This document shows positions 10,960 to 20,997 of a stretch of DNA of 64,000 bases, one piece after another. The position numbers and the translations under genes were made by a program. The number at the start of each line of letters is the position of its first letter. Positions within the stretch are counted from its first letter, which is position 1. This DNA comes from Aradus depressus (lineage: Eukaryota; Arthropoda; Insecta; Hemiptera; Aradidae), in NCBI GenBank assembly GCA_963662175.1, contig OY759218.1, positions 14,784,480 to 14,848,479 on the forward strand, given 5' to 3'. The notes beneath the pieces were generated by a model. The model made no database searches. It saw nothing but the letters and a program-made list of their open reading frames with translations, and was not told where the DNA came from.

Positions 10960-11262
10960 TATTGGGAAGGATATTGGATTGCAGTGATATATTTGCCAAC
11001 ATTTTTTCTTCCTACCTTACCAATATATTTACTCATCGTCCCGATATTCTTGATCCTCTCTACTCCTCATTGGAAAGCTTCTCTAGACAGTTCACTTCCA
11101 TCCCCTTCTAAGTCCTTCCATCCTTCAGACGTCAGTTACGTCATAAGACACATTCCTAAGAAGAAAGCCCCTGGTCATGACTTAATTACTTCTCCCATTC
11201 TGAGAAACCTCTCCAAGAAATCCAACATTTTCCTTACATATATTTATTTACAACTTATTTGA
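10960..11262 (+). pseudogene. Jockey-like LINE reverse transcriptase fragment
   Basis: Conceptual translation gives VIRHIPKKKAPGHDLITSPIL followed by RNLSKK and FLTYIY. This is the start of the reverse-transcriptase domain in jockey-type LINEs ('I..IPKKKAPG.D.I…L..L'). Just upstream, the matching product (FANIFSSYLTNIFT … RPDILDPLYSSLES) lies in a different frame, so there is at least one frameshift. Both ends are cut off: homology stops abruptly near 10960 and 11262. No endonuclease or later RT motifs are seen. Confidence 0.75.
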
Positions 11263-11306
11263 AAATTTTATTTACTTCCTTATACCAAGAAGTCGTATGT
11301 GCTAAC

Positions 11307-12007
11307 TAGTGACCGACCGAAGATTCGGTTTCGGTTTCGGTTTCGGCCAAAAATCAGCCGAAATTCAGTTTTCCTGACTTGTCGGGCATCGTTCGACTAA
11401 CATCGGATGTAGCCTACGTGGTGAAAATGTAGATACACTGATTTTCTTAGCGTATAATATAAGACTTTTCAACTACGAATACTAAAATTAATTAGTAATC
11501 TAATAATAATATTTCGTTTTTTTTTTCTTTTGATTTTATAACTGTTTCTTAAAATTAAGTAATTACTTGATAGTCATACAAATTATTGTAATCGTTGTTA
11601 AGACTGATAATTAGGTAATTCATCAAGTGCTAATTACAAGATCTCAGTAAAAAAAACAATAAATCTTAAGAATATTGTGAACACAATTAAAATAGGTACT
11701 TTCTTAATTAAGGAGTCTGTACTTTATATCTAATCTAAGTGTTGATTTTTGACAAAGTTTACTTACAAGGGTAGGTCTTTACTTTAACATGTTTATTATT
11801 TTTGTTCATGTTAAATTGTTAATGTAACATAAATAAATAACTATTTTTGTTACATACTTCAATTATTGTTTTTTATTTTATTTAACACGAGTTAACTGTC
11901 TGTAGGTAGGTGTATGTGTAAAAAATACACTAAATTTCAGTATACAATGGAAATTTTAATATGTCTAAATAAGTTTCGGCTGAAAATCCTGTTTCGGTCG
12001 GTTACTA
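11307..12007. mobile_element. Non-autonomous hAT element (TAGTGACCGACCG type)
   Basis: Ends TAGTGACCGACCGA / TCGGTCGGTTACTA with a perfect 8-bp duplication, GTGCTAAC (11299-11306 and 12008-12015). The left end carries a short 'tttcgg' repeat (ttcggtttcggtttcgg). The interior is AT-rich with no transposase. It is inserted into an R3-type repeat that continues at 12012 with 'taacttagatctgattag'. Confidence 0.93.
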
Positions 12008-12011
12008 GTGC

Positions 12012-12435
12012 TAACTTAGATCTGATTAGATTTTAGCCGAAACCAGATGAAAATTGAGACCACTTTACTTCGTGGCGTAAGTTACATTTTTACAAGAAAC
12101 CGCTTATATTTATGATCTAATGAAAAATCTGTCCAAATAAAAGTTAAAAAAAAACTGAAGGGCACATTTTATATTCAATACAATTTTTCGATACATGCCG
12201 AAAAATGAAGCCTTGAACCCATTTTTTAGACGTTTGCTTGATTTACGCAAAAGCTAGTCTTTACCAAAAAAATTCTTATTAATTTTCAACCATCAATATG
12301 CCCTCAAATTCGAGGTAGGACCAATGCTATCTCAGTTATAGCGCCCAAAGAATGTACAACAAATTTCTATGGGAAACAGTTTAAAATAATTACGGTAGCT
12401 TTTTATTAAAAACGGTTAAAAATGAAGAAAAATAA
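12012..12435 (-). repeat. R3 dispersed repeat copy
   Basis: Reverse-orientation counterpart of 25965-26540: 'ttagatctgattagatttt', 'ccactttacttcgtgg', 'tagacgtttgcttgatttac'. Interrupted on its 5' side by the hAT element ending at 12007. Confidence 0.7.
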
Positions 12436-12446
12436 AATATATGTGA

Positions 12447-12710
12447 TGAGGCCTTAACAGGACTTTCTTATACCAACCGCTTTTGTACAGAGAACTCTCT
12501 CTCCCCCCCCCCCCCCCCCCTCTCAAATTAATTTCTCTCATACTGACATTACTGGTTATATAATGTCACTCCCAGAATTACGCTGTACAATGATACAAAG
12601 AAAACATTTGACGCAACACATTACTTTCTTATACCCAGTAATGTCAGTATGAAATTAATTTGAGAAGGGGAAGGGAGAGTAATCTGTACAAAAGTCACGT
12701 CACATATTTC
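12447..12710. mobile_element. Foldback MITE (R2 family)
   Basis: The left arm has 'actttcttataccaacc', 'tttgtacaga' and 'ctcaaattaatttc'. The right arm has the same phrases inverted ('gaaattaatttgagaa', 'tctgtacaaaagt'). The spacer is about 90 bp. The left arm has a C-run of about 18 (12503-12520), likely length-variable. Related foldback: 24235-24475. Half copies: 15181-15305 and 30250-30345. Confidence 0.75.
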
Positions 12711-13014
12711 ATTTTTTTTCCAATATACCTTTTTCTCCATAAAAATGTAAAAAAATAAATTGAACTCGCAAGGCTGATGCATACACAAAATTTTAAATGT
12801 CTTTTATTTTGTCTCAGGAAAGGAAAAAAATGAATTGTTGAGATGTATTTTTTTATATTTTTATTTATAAAGATGCAACTGTTACTAGGTGCAACAACCA
12901 GGATCTACGAGTATGATGCATGACATCGTATGATGTACTTATAGATTGTCTCAGGAGAGTAAAAAAAAAAAAAGTACTCTTGAAATATTTTTCTCTTCTT
13001 TACATTATTTTATC

Positions 13015-13354
13015 AGAGGGCGCCGGTATGCTTGCTTGTCTTCTGAGCTCAAGATCATGGGTTCGAAACCCGACCGAGGCCCTTAGTTAATTTTATCTGG
13101 AAGGTAAAATAAACTTAAGAACGCCGTCCTTCGGATGGGACGTTAAGCGATGGTCCCGAGCCTGTACGATGTCAGGTATTCGTTAAAGACCCCTACCCTA
13201 GGTGAATAATAATTTAGGGTAGGCAAAAGTTAGGACTCCCACAGTAGAGTCTGTCTCATGTCCACCAAGGTGTCGAAAAAGCGGTCTGGTAGTAGGCGAT
13301 ATGACCTCATAGTTAAAGCCCGGGCATGAGTCATAAAACCTAACCTAACCTAAC
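13015..13354 (+). mobile_element. tRNA-derived SINE (family A)
   Basis: Same body and CCTAA tail as 4191-4535. Part of the A-box region is deleted, but the B box GGTTCGAAACC is intact. Flanking 12-bp repeats CATTATTTTATC (13003-13014) and CATTATGTTATC (13355-13366) differ at one base. Confidence 0.9.
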
Positions 13355-13379
13355 CATTATGTTATCTATCTTTTATTTC

Positions 13380-13830
13380 ATCGGGTTTTGAATTTACATA
13401 TTATGTCAATAATTTTATTACAATGGCAGTTATTAGAGTCTTTATGTTAAGCCTCCTCTTAATCTTCCCTTTCTCTCTGGTCGATTTGGCTGAAAAACAA
13501 TAGATGTCGTCATTAAAGGGATCTGGGTTCACATATAAAATTAAATTAATTAAAAACATACTTTCACAGTATTCACAGACATACAAACAGACATTTTCCT
13601 TTTCATATTTGGAATTCTGTTGAAAACTTGGCATTGAATTTTTGATCGATTACATAACTTCCCCTATACTGAATGAAAAGAATGATTTCTGATAATGACT
13701 TAGAGATAAAGTTTTGTGTATCGTCGTGTTCAAAGACAGGCAGGTTTTTTGCCGTGTTCAACAGACACACTAACAGGCAGAAAACATTTTTTATTTTTAT
13801 TTTTGGAATTATGGTATCGGAAAACATGAA
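13380..13830 (-). repeat. R1 dispersed repeat copies
   Basis: Two joined reverse-orientation R1 fragments: one with 'tttgatcgattacataactt', the other with 'ggaattatggtatcgg'. Confidence 0.75.
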
Positions 13831-14200
13831 ATTCCAGTGAAAGCCAGTAAGTGGGGTATCAATTTAAGTAATGGATCCTTAGCTTCTTGTATCTCTGGAT
13901 TCAATAGGAATTTCCGAAATGGCGGCCGTCATTGGCGACAAAAGCGCATGAGCTTAAAGAGAATTAGTCCTGGCATCTATGCAAACTCGCTATTCTTTAT
14001 AACAAAGAGATAGGAATATCGAGTTTGTAATTTGATTGGAAAGTGGTGAAAATGTGGAAAAGAAAAGAAAAAATTTCTTAGAAGTAATGAAATAGAGGAC
14101 AAAAGGTTGTTTAGCATGAATCTAAATAAATTATTATTTTTAATTAAGACTGCAATTGCTTCAAAATAATTACTATATCAATGATATTTAAATTTGAAAG

Positions 14201-14235
14201 ATACTGAGGATGGGCTTGCAGCCCGAAACTTCTAT
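14201..14235 (+). ncRNA. Hammerhead-like motif (family 5), stem III degenerate
   Basis: AUA (14201-14203), CUGAGGA (14204-14210), one U, then a 5-bp perfect stem II GGGCU/AGCCC with loop UGC (14212-14224), then GAA (14225-14227). UUC can serve as the cleavage triplet (14230-14232), and UAU (14233-14235) can pair with AUA as stem I. Stem III is reduced to one or two pairs, so this copy may be dead. It lies just left of the hAT element at 14262. Confidence 0.4.
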
Positions 14236-14261
14236 ACACAATAAGAAAATATACCTACATG

Positions 14262-15176
14262 CAGAGTTGGGCATTATCTAGCTAATTTTTAGTTCGCTAA
14301 GGTGTAACTGCAACTAATAGCTTAAACAGCATTAGTTGCGATAAAAATGGAGTTAATTTAGCCATTAACTGTTGACACGCAGCTAATTTTTACAACTAAA
14401 TTAGCTTTTAGTTGAAATAAACAGCTAATTGTTTTAAGCTATAGAAAATAGCTGTCATGGCAACTTAAACTAATTAGCTTTAGCTGCCAACTAATAACTA
14501 ACAACTAATTATCTCCTTACGTGTGTTTTTTGAGCAAGGGGTTGTAATGTGAGAATTATTTGCTTTGGGGGAAAAAATCATATCATGACTAGATTTTTAT
14601 TTTTATAATTTGAAAATCATTTTGTGATTTTTGTGAAGAAATATCTCTGATTTACTTGACAATAGATTAAAGATCACATCATAATAATAATTATTGTTGA
14701 GGGAAAAAATTTAACTCAAAAATAACTCGTTATTTCTTTCGCTTGTAATAAAACTAGAAACGCTTATATTGCTTAAAATTTGAAGTGGCAAGTTGAGAGT
14801 GTTTTTATTTCATTCAGCGTGAAAAATTCCATTTTAAAAAATCGGTCATTTAACCACTTTTTAATTAATACGATATGCTGACAAATTAAACTGTCCACAA
14901 ACCAAATATAAAACCATAAAGTAAACAGTAATTATATTTTATCTTCCTATTTGATATTTAATGCTTAGTTATTACTTCAAAATATACAATTAACAATGTT
15001 ATTTATTAGTTTGTAGTTGTAAAGATACCTATTTCAGCTAATAGCTAATTTAGCTACAAGAATCAACTGTGGGCAAAGAGATAACAACTGATCTTTAGCT
15101 CTTAGTCCATTACAACTACAGCTGATTTAGCTATAGTTTTTAGCTATTAGTTATAGCTGATTTTTGCCCAACTCTG
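14262..15176. mobile_element. Non-autonomous hAT element, copy 2 (inverted)
   Basis: Same element as 829-1637 in reverse, about 106 bp longer. Ends CAGAGTTGGGCA / TGCCCAACTCTG, with a perfect 8-bp duplication CCTACATG (14254-14261 and 15177-15184). The extra sequence, around 14535-14660, is absent from copy 1, so copy 1 is an internally deleted version or the two are subfamilies. Confidence 0.93.
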
Positions 15177-15180
15177 CCTA

Positions 15181-15305
15181 CATGTGATGTGGCCATAACA
15201 TGATTTTCTTATATACCAACTATTTCTGTACAGATCATTCTCCCTCCCCCTCCCCCCCACTCAAATTCATTTCATATTGGCATTACAGGGTATATAAAAC
15301 TAATT
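15181..15305. repeat. R2 foldback MITE, half copy
   Basis: Carries 'gatgtggccataacatg', 'ttcttatataccaac' and 'tctgtacagatcattctccc' followed by a C-run, matching one arm of 24235-24475. Confidence 0.65.
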
Positions 15306-15808
15306 TGTTGGTTTTATTTGTTTCATTGAACGGAGTAACTTTTAATTAATTTGCGCTGGGGCAGTACATTGCCGGTGATTCACCGATGACTTTTCAACTC
15401 AGGGTCCTCCATATTTTTTTGGGGGATATTTCAAAAATTTCACGGTTTGCATTATTTTAGCATTGCAGACATTTACGGATTTAGGAATCTGTACCTCGAA
15501 AAGTCCATCTCCCAAACGGCAACAGGATTATAAAACTGTGAATAACATTTTTCCCTCCTATATTATTTTATTTTCATTTTTTTAATCCGTTAAAAGTTTG
15601 ATAAGTCGGGATTAGTAAGATTTAATTTTTTTTAAATTCAAGAAAAAACACTGAAGGAGTGTGTAGCTACTTTCGTTCGCAATTTATACACCCTCTCTCT
15701 TGCATACTTTCGCACCCGACGTCTTGGTCCTAGTTTGAGATAGAAGAACTGAGCTTGTTCTTTCTCTGCATCAGTTTTACTGTAAATTCTAATTTTCCGC
15801 CTCCGTTA

Positions 15809-16942
15809 GTAGGGTAAATAGGCCGCCCCTGGCACAGGGGCGGCGGGAACCTATATTACTTACTCTTACTCTGTTGGCGACGAACCCTGAAGATCCTTAG
15901 CCGCCCACACTAGCCTTCTCCACCGCGATCTGTCGTGTGCCACCGGTCGCCAGTTCACCACGTGGTATTCCACAGCATCCTTCTTCACCAGGTCAGTCCA
16001 CCTCAGCCGTAGTCTTTCTCGTGATCTGGCTCCTTGGACCTGAGCATCCATGATGCGTCCTATGGCTGTCTGCGGTCCGCTTCTCTCCACATGTCCAGCC
16101 CATCTTAAGTGCCGTGATTTCATATCTGCAACTACGGTCGGGTGTTGCCAGAAGATGTCCCTCAGCTCCCTGTTGGTTCTGATCCTCCATTCTTGGGTTT
16201 CTCTATCCTTGACCAGACCTGCTATTTTCTTCAGCACTTTATTTTCAAACGTCTGGAAACGTTTCTCCAGATGTGAGGTCAGGGTCTAGGTCAATAGATC
16301 AGATCGGGCTTTACCATGGAGCTGTAGATCCTATACTTCAGGTTCCTTGACAAGGCTCTGGACCGTAGCAGCTTGATAACAGAGAAATACGCTCTTTGGG
16401 CCTGCAGAAGTCTTCTGTCCACCTCCTCCAGCATCGAGTTGATGCTAGTTACCGTGGACCCGAGATACCTGAAGTTCTTAACTCTTGGGAAGGAGAAGGT
16501 CCCCACATTTAATTCCTGCTCCAGATGGATATTCTTACTAACTATAAGGTAGTCTAAGTAAGTGTAAGGGAACCTATATACCCATCCTTAACTTCTGTCT
16601 CCCTCCCCATTCAATCTGTGATGACCTCCCGCAGCACTCCTTAACCACCCGCCACCACCTCATCCATCCCTAGCCACCTGGTAATGAACATAAGAGCCAC
16701 CAACAACAAGAATGGACAAGTTTCAACTTGTCGAGTACATGCAAGAAATTGGTCAGGGTTGGTTGGAGGTGGCGGATGGTTAAGGAGTGCTGCGAGAGGT
16801 CAAACGTCAGATTGCCAGACGGAGGGAGTGGTTAAGGATGGCTTAGGTGGTAGGGGTGGTTAAGGATGGGTAATATAACCTGACACGGATAACTATATTG
16901 GTAGGTTGCCACTGCCCCTGTACCGGCCTATATTTACCCTAC
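15809..16942. mobile_element. TIR-like element enclosing a LINE fragment
   Basis: The left edge (GTAGGGTAAATAGGCCG … CAGGGGC … GGGAACCTATA) is imperfectly complementary to the right edge (AGGTTGCCACTGCCCC … GGCCTATATTTACCCTAC). Between them lie the LINE relic 15866-16506 and a second nested inverted repeat with arms about 16581-16660 and 16765-16840 ('atccttaac' … 'gttaaggatg'). No target duplication is certain. It may be a foldback element that captured retrotransposon sequence, or a LINE with structured flanks (inference). Confidence 0.55.
15866..16506 (-). pseudogene. LINE reverse transcriptase C-terminal fragment
   Basis: Minus-strand translation gives VKNFRYLGSTVTSINSM followed by a segment with RALSRNLKYRIYSSMVKP (about 16490-16295). 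In a second frame it gives TLTSHLEKRFQTFENKVLKK, then EWRIRTNRELRDIFW and HLRWAGHVERSG (about 16290-15990). This order ([32 protein letters not shown]) is the C-terminal region of non-LTR retrotransposon reverse transcriptases. A frameshift near 16285 removes the usual YGSE-TW residues. Catalytic RT motifs (YxDD) are not included. A different relic of the same type lies at 36255-36921. Confidence 0.82.
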
Positions 16943-17280
16943 TTTTGTTAAGTAGAATTCAAAACAAATTGAAATTCCTATCAAAATGCCGGTGCAACAA
17001 AAACTGTCCGTTGTCTGGAGGAGTCCGGTAAATAGAGGTGTGTTAGTTGTGCATCTGTGCAGAGGTTTCAGTACACCACTGTGCTCTTTGCTCCCTAAAG
17101 CTGACCTCTTTGAGGAAGTCACTCTTCTGGAAAGTTTCGAACCCCTAGTTCAGAGAACGTTATTAACCCATAATGACTGTCTATTACCCATGGGTCGGTG
17201 AACTCTGTTTATAAAAGCACACCCTTCTATTTTTGTCTTGGGTTTCATGTCATGACTAGGAAAGTGATTAAATCTCGAAC

Positions 17281-18480
17281 ACTAATATGTTTTAATTGAA
17301 CGGATTTCTATGCACCCACGACCCTTAAAACAGGTATGTATGCTTAATAAAGCTAAAATGGCGTTTTTGCCATTAGCTTAGCAGCAAATGGCTGATCAGA
17401 TATTCATGAAATTTATCTTTTGAGTATAATTTTGAACGGTGTTCTATCAGAGGGGAGCATATAATTCATAATAGCTCATTAACGGTTGACTTTAAGTGAA
17501 AAGTGTACAGAACCCAAAATGTAGTAAACTTAATTTGCAACATTTTTTGTTTCGTGCATTTTTGTCGTTCAATTATCGGGAACGGAGATACGAGATGCAA
17601 GAAAATATAAGTGAGCATTATACATTTCTTCATACTGCACCACATTTCCACAGTCGATTTTCATTCGTATATTACTGAAGCCTGGGATGTTGAGTGGTTA
17701 AAGAGACTGGCTTAGTTTCCATTAATAAAGAAATTCTACTAAGTGGATCCTCTGAAATGTACAGTGTTTAAAAAAGTGATTATCCTCCCCCTTTTCCAAA
17801 AATAAAAATAATTTAATTGAAATATAATTGAACGTTTTTTTATGCACCCGCAACACCTAAAACGTCTTTATTCTTATTGATAAAGCTTCTTTTTTTTTTT
17901 GGGCCTTTAAGGACAGTGGATATTATCTATATACTGGGATTATTGGTTATTTACACAAACATTCTATCTACCTATGAAATAATAAATGACGGGATTTGAA
18001 TGCGCGACAGTGGAGAGTCTATACAACCAAAGCCTTACGCTCTAGCCCACACGGCTCCTATTTAGTAATGCTAAAATGGCGTTTATGCTATTAAAAATTT
18101 CATGCAAATGGCTGATCAGATATTCATGAAATTTAATTTTTGAACATTGTTCAAACATAATTTTGAACTTTGGAATTTGTTGAAAAGTGTACAAAACCCA
18201 AAATGTAGTAAATTTAATTTGTAACATTTTTTGTTTTATGCATTTTTGTCATTAAATTATCGGGTACGAGATATTTGAGATACAAGAAAATATAAGCGAG
18301 CCATTATAAATTTCTTCACAGTGGACCATAATAAAATGATTAACAATGTTCAAATATATTAGTGAGGCCTGGGATGTTGAGTGGTTAAAGTGACTAGCCT
18401 ATTTTCCATTGATACAGAAATTCTTCTCCGGTTTCGCGGATCCCCTGTAATTTCCAGTGTTGAAAAAATGCTTATCCTCC
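17281..18480. repeat. ~500-bp direct duplication, second copy split by SINE-B
   Basis: Copy 1 (about 17296-17775) and copy 2 (about 17815-18480) share, in order, 'tatgcacccgc', 'gctaaaatggcgttt', 'aatggctgatcagatattc', 'acccaaaatgtagtaaa', 'attttttgttt', 'caagaaaatataa' and 'gcctgggatgttgagtgg'. The copies are diverged, so the duplication is not recent. It may be two tandem insertions of one unknown element. Confidence 0.8.
17890..18063 (-). mobile_element. tRNA-derived SINE (family B)
   Basis: Read on the minus strand, the head is GGAGCCGTGTGGGCTAGAGC, followed by a B-box-like TTCAAATCCCGTC, as in 29873-30000. The body ends at a T-run (A-run on the sense strand) near 17888. It interrupts the second copy of the 17281-18480 duplication. 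Confidence 0.75.
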
Positions 18481-18489
18481 TCCCCATTT

Positions 18490-19630
18490 TTCTTCTTAAA
18501 AAAAAAAAAAAAAATAGAATAAATGAAAATTTGCTTGTTTAAAAGGTGAAAAATGTCTGCGCCCCCCTCAAAAGTTTCCAATGAGTTTGCCTCTAGGGCT
18601 TAAGAGGGGAGATCGATAGCTTCCGGGGGCCCCTTTTGGTTATAGAAATTTATAATCTTATTTATAGGCATGTTAAGTGTATTGACTAATTTATTTATGG
18701 GGGGTTTATGTTCCTATATTTTACGGTCAATGTTGCCACAGGATTTTGGTAAACATTTTATCTAATTGAAAGTCCTTTCATATTTAGTAATTTGGGTTAA
18801 AAATATCAAAATTAATTACTTGACATCAATAACCAGGTGGGGTGGGAGGAGGAGGGCTCCAACATTTGCTTGATACTGCATTTTGAGATAGAAGGATGAA
18901 ATTTTCAAAAGGAAACGCTGCTCATATTTCGTGAGAGTTGTGTCGCAAAAAACGCCAAATATGCTCTTCTGAAAGGAAATTTCTAAGTTTTCATAGATTT
19001 TCGCCTAGCAATAGCCATTTTCACAGGAAATGCCAAAAACATGGACTATTATTTTATTTGTTTGTAATGTATACGATGCGCCAATTAGATTCGAGGTAAT
19101 TCGCAAAAAATCGAAACTAGACTCAAACCAGAAAATGTACTCTACAATTTAGTTTCATGTTTAAGAGTAAATTGCGAAAAATGATAGTCATTGGAGGGGT
19201 AAGAAAGTGGCAGCAGTGGGCCCGCTTTCAGTACAATCTTGGCGTGTACAGCGGCGAAACTGTTCCTTTCTCAAAATCATTAACAATAACTCTTAATAAC
19301 TAATAAAAATAACCATCAAACTAAATTCATGTGGAAACAGAACTCGTTCTAAGTTGTTAACAAAGGGGAGTAGTTAAGATAAATTTGGTCATTCTTACAA
19401 TATATTTTTAGTGACTATTTATTTCCAGTTGTTCTAAACACAAATAACCTATTTTTTGAGCAAAAATAGAAGTATTTTGATGCCTTTGGTTGGGCCAAAA
19501 GTTGGATATTGTCGACAATGTGGGTCGCGAAAGTGGACCATTTCCTCGGTTCCTAATTTCAGTCGTATGTTCTTTAATTCTGTCTTTAAAACAACGATAT
19601 CCGATTAAATTTCTGTGTCGATATAGTTAG
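18490..19630. other. No gene recognised
   Basis: Mixed AT-rich sequence. No reading frame has a recognisable motif and no repeat structure is obvious beyond A-runs near 18497. Confidence 0.5.
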
Positions 19631-19633
19631 TTA

Positions 19634-19813
19634 TTATGACTCATACCCGGGCTTTAACTACAAGGTCATATCGCCTACTACCTGAGCGCTCATTCGTCAC
19701 TCTGGTGGACATGAGCCTCACTCTACTACTGGTGTTCTAAATTTTGCCTATCCTAAATGTTTATTCACCTAGGGTTGACGTCTTTAACGAGTACCTGACA
19801 TCGTACAGGCTCA
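19634..19813 (-). repeat. SINE family A, 3' fragment
   Basis: Reverse-orientation match to the last ~180 bp of the SINE ('actcatacccgggctttaac' … 'gagtacctgacatcgtacag'). The tRNA-like head and the CCTAA tail are missing. Confidence 0.85.
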
Positions 19814-20289
19814 TATTGATTATTATAAAGTTTAGCCTGACTTACGTTGATCTCTCGACGCACGACAGGGTGATGTCGTCCAGCAACAAGATGCACCCCC
19901 TCAAAAAAAAAGAAAAAAAAGAGAGCAAATCGCCTCACTTCTGGAAATGTTGAGTGAAGAATTGAGTATGGTCCTATTCAAGTGAAGAAATTCCTTATTT
20001 CTGTAGAGCTCTTAGAGAGGAGAGGCTTTTATGAATTGTACTTACAGATGGGGGGTGGGCTTTGAGATGAAGCTTGAGCACCACTAAACATCTTAAGCCT
20101 GGTGCTCGAGACCTCGTGTGTCAAAGAAGGGCTCTTTTATTTCAAGAGTCTTGTCCTGAATATTTAGAATTCCGTATGTCGAAACCCTTATATCTAGGGA
20201 AACCTTCCCACCTTCCAAGCTATTTAATGAATTGTTGGCATTTTTTTTTTCTTTCCTTCCTCAGCTTACATTGTTACGTAAACGCTCAA

Positions 20290-20405
20290 AAATTTATCGG
20301 TGATCCACCGGATATGTACTTCCCCAGCTCGAGTTTATCAATTATATTTTCGCTTTCTCTCCAAAAACAATCGACCGTTTGGGCTAAAATCAAAAGTAGC
20401 TAGCT
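20290..20405 (-). repeat. R1 repeat 3' fragment
   Basis: 'atcggtgatccaccgg', 'tgtacttccccagc' and 'ctctccaaaaacaatcga' are the R1 terminal phrases in reverse. Confidence 0.7.
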
Positions 20406-20444
20406 ATACCTCGAGTAGCTCAGATCTCCATTATTGTTGAACCT

Positions 20445-20480
20445 TGTGCTGACGATGGCGTAAGCCGAAACCGGTACACA
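20445..20480 (+). ncRNA. Candidate type I hammerhead ribozyme (family 1)
   Basis: The cleanest copy in the window. Stem I 5' strand UGUG (20445-20448); box CUGACGA (20449-20455); an extra U (20456); stem II GGC/GCC with a GNRA loop GUAA (20457-20466); GAA (20467-20469); palindromic stem III ACCGGU (20470-20475); A20476 completes the GUA cleavage triplet; stem I 3' strand CACA (20477-20480). Every invariant hammerhead core base is present. The extra U between the box and stem II is unusual. Diverged relatives occur at 57227-57262, 62603-62633 and 63226-63263. It lies about 435 bp upstream of the first Trpm exon seen. Confidence 0.65.
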
Positions 20481-20515
20481 TTTATGTATTGGTATGTGGA
20501 ATTAGACAATAAATT

Positions 20516-20640
20516 TCAGTTTTGTCCCTGCCTCTATCTAAGCACTTACTCTTAGGATTAATAGTTTTAAAACCTAATGTCAGTTTTGTCCTTGCCTCCA
20601 TCTAAGCACTTACTCTTAGGATTAATAGTTTTGAAACCTA
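20516..20640. repeat. Two-copy tandem duplication (~62 bp)
   Basis: The phrases 'tcagttttgtcc', 'atctaagcacttactcttag' and 'gattaatagtttt' occur twice back to back with two or three differences. Confidence 0.9.
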
Positions 20641-20914
20641 TGTTATGTCCTCCTCTCAAAAATTTTCCTAATTTCTCTGATTTGTCCGTAATACGTCAGG
20701 CTGGCCCATTTATTAGAAACTTTAATACTTTGTTTTTCTAAGTTAATTAGCATATTTCAATAGTTATTATTTTCAATTTTTTCTTTGGTGTTATTTTTCC
20801 ACATTATGTGTGCGTTCCTCGACATAAGTTGTAAATTTCCATATAATTTAATGCATATACGTCATAGACATCGTATGTAATTCCTGGCGTTCATTTTTTT
20901 TTTTTTTTTTCCAG

Positions 20915-20997
20915 ACAAAAGCTCGGACCTGGGTAGAAACATCATTCTACAAAAGAGAGTGCATCAGGTTCATTCCGAACCCCAGGGATGAACACAG
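20915..20997 (+). CDS. Trpm: Trpm exon (first one visible)
   Basis: A long T-rich tract ends in 'ccag', then 83 bp encode [20 protein letters not shown] and PNPRDEH plus two bases of an Arg codon, then donor GTATGT. The product is the TRPM motif preceding the cysteine-rich CxCG segment. Ending in phase 2 (AG|) fits the next exon at 48518, which begins with the completing base A. Upstream phase is 0. It is too short to show up as a long reading frame and is overlapped by a minus-strand chance frame. Confidence 0.9.
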
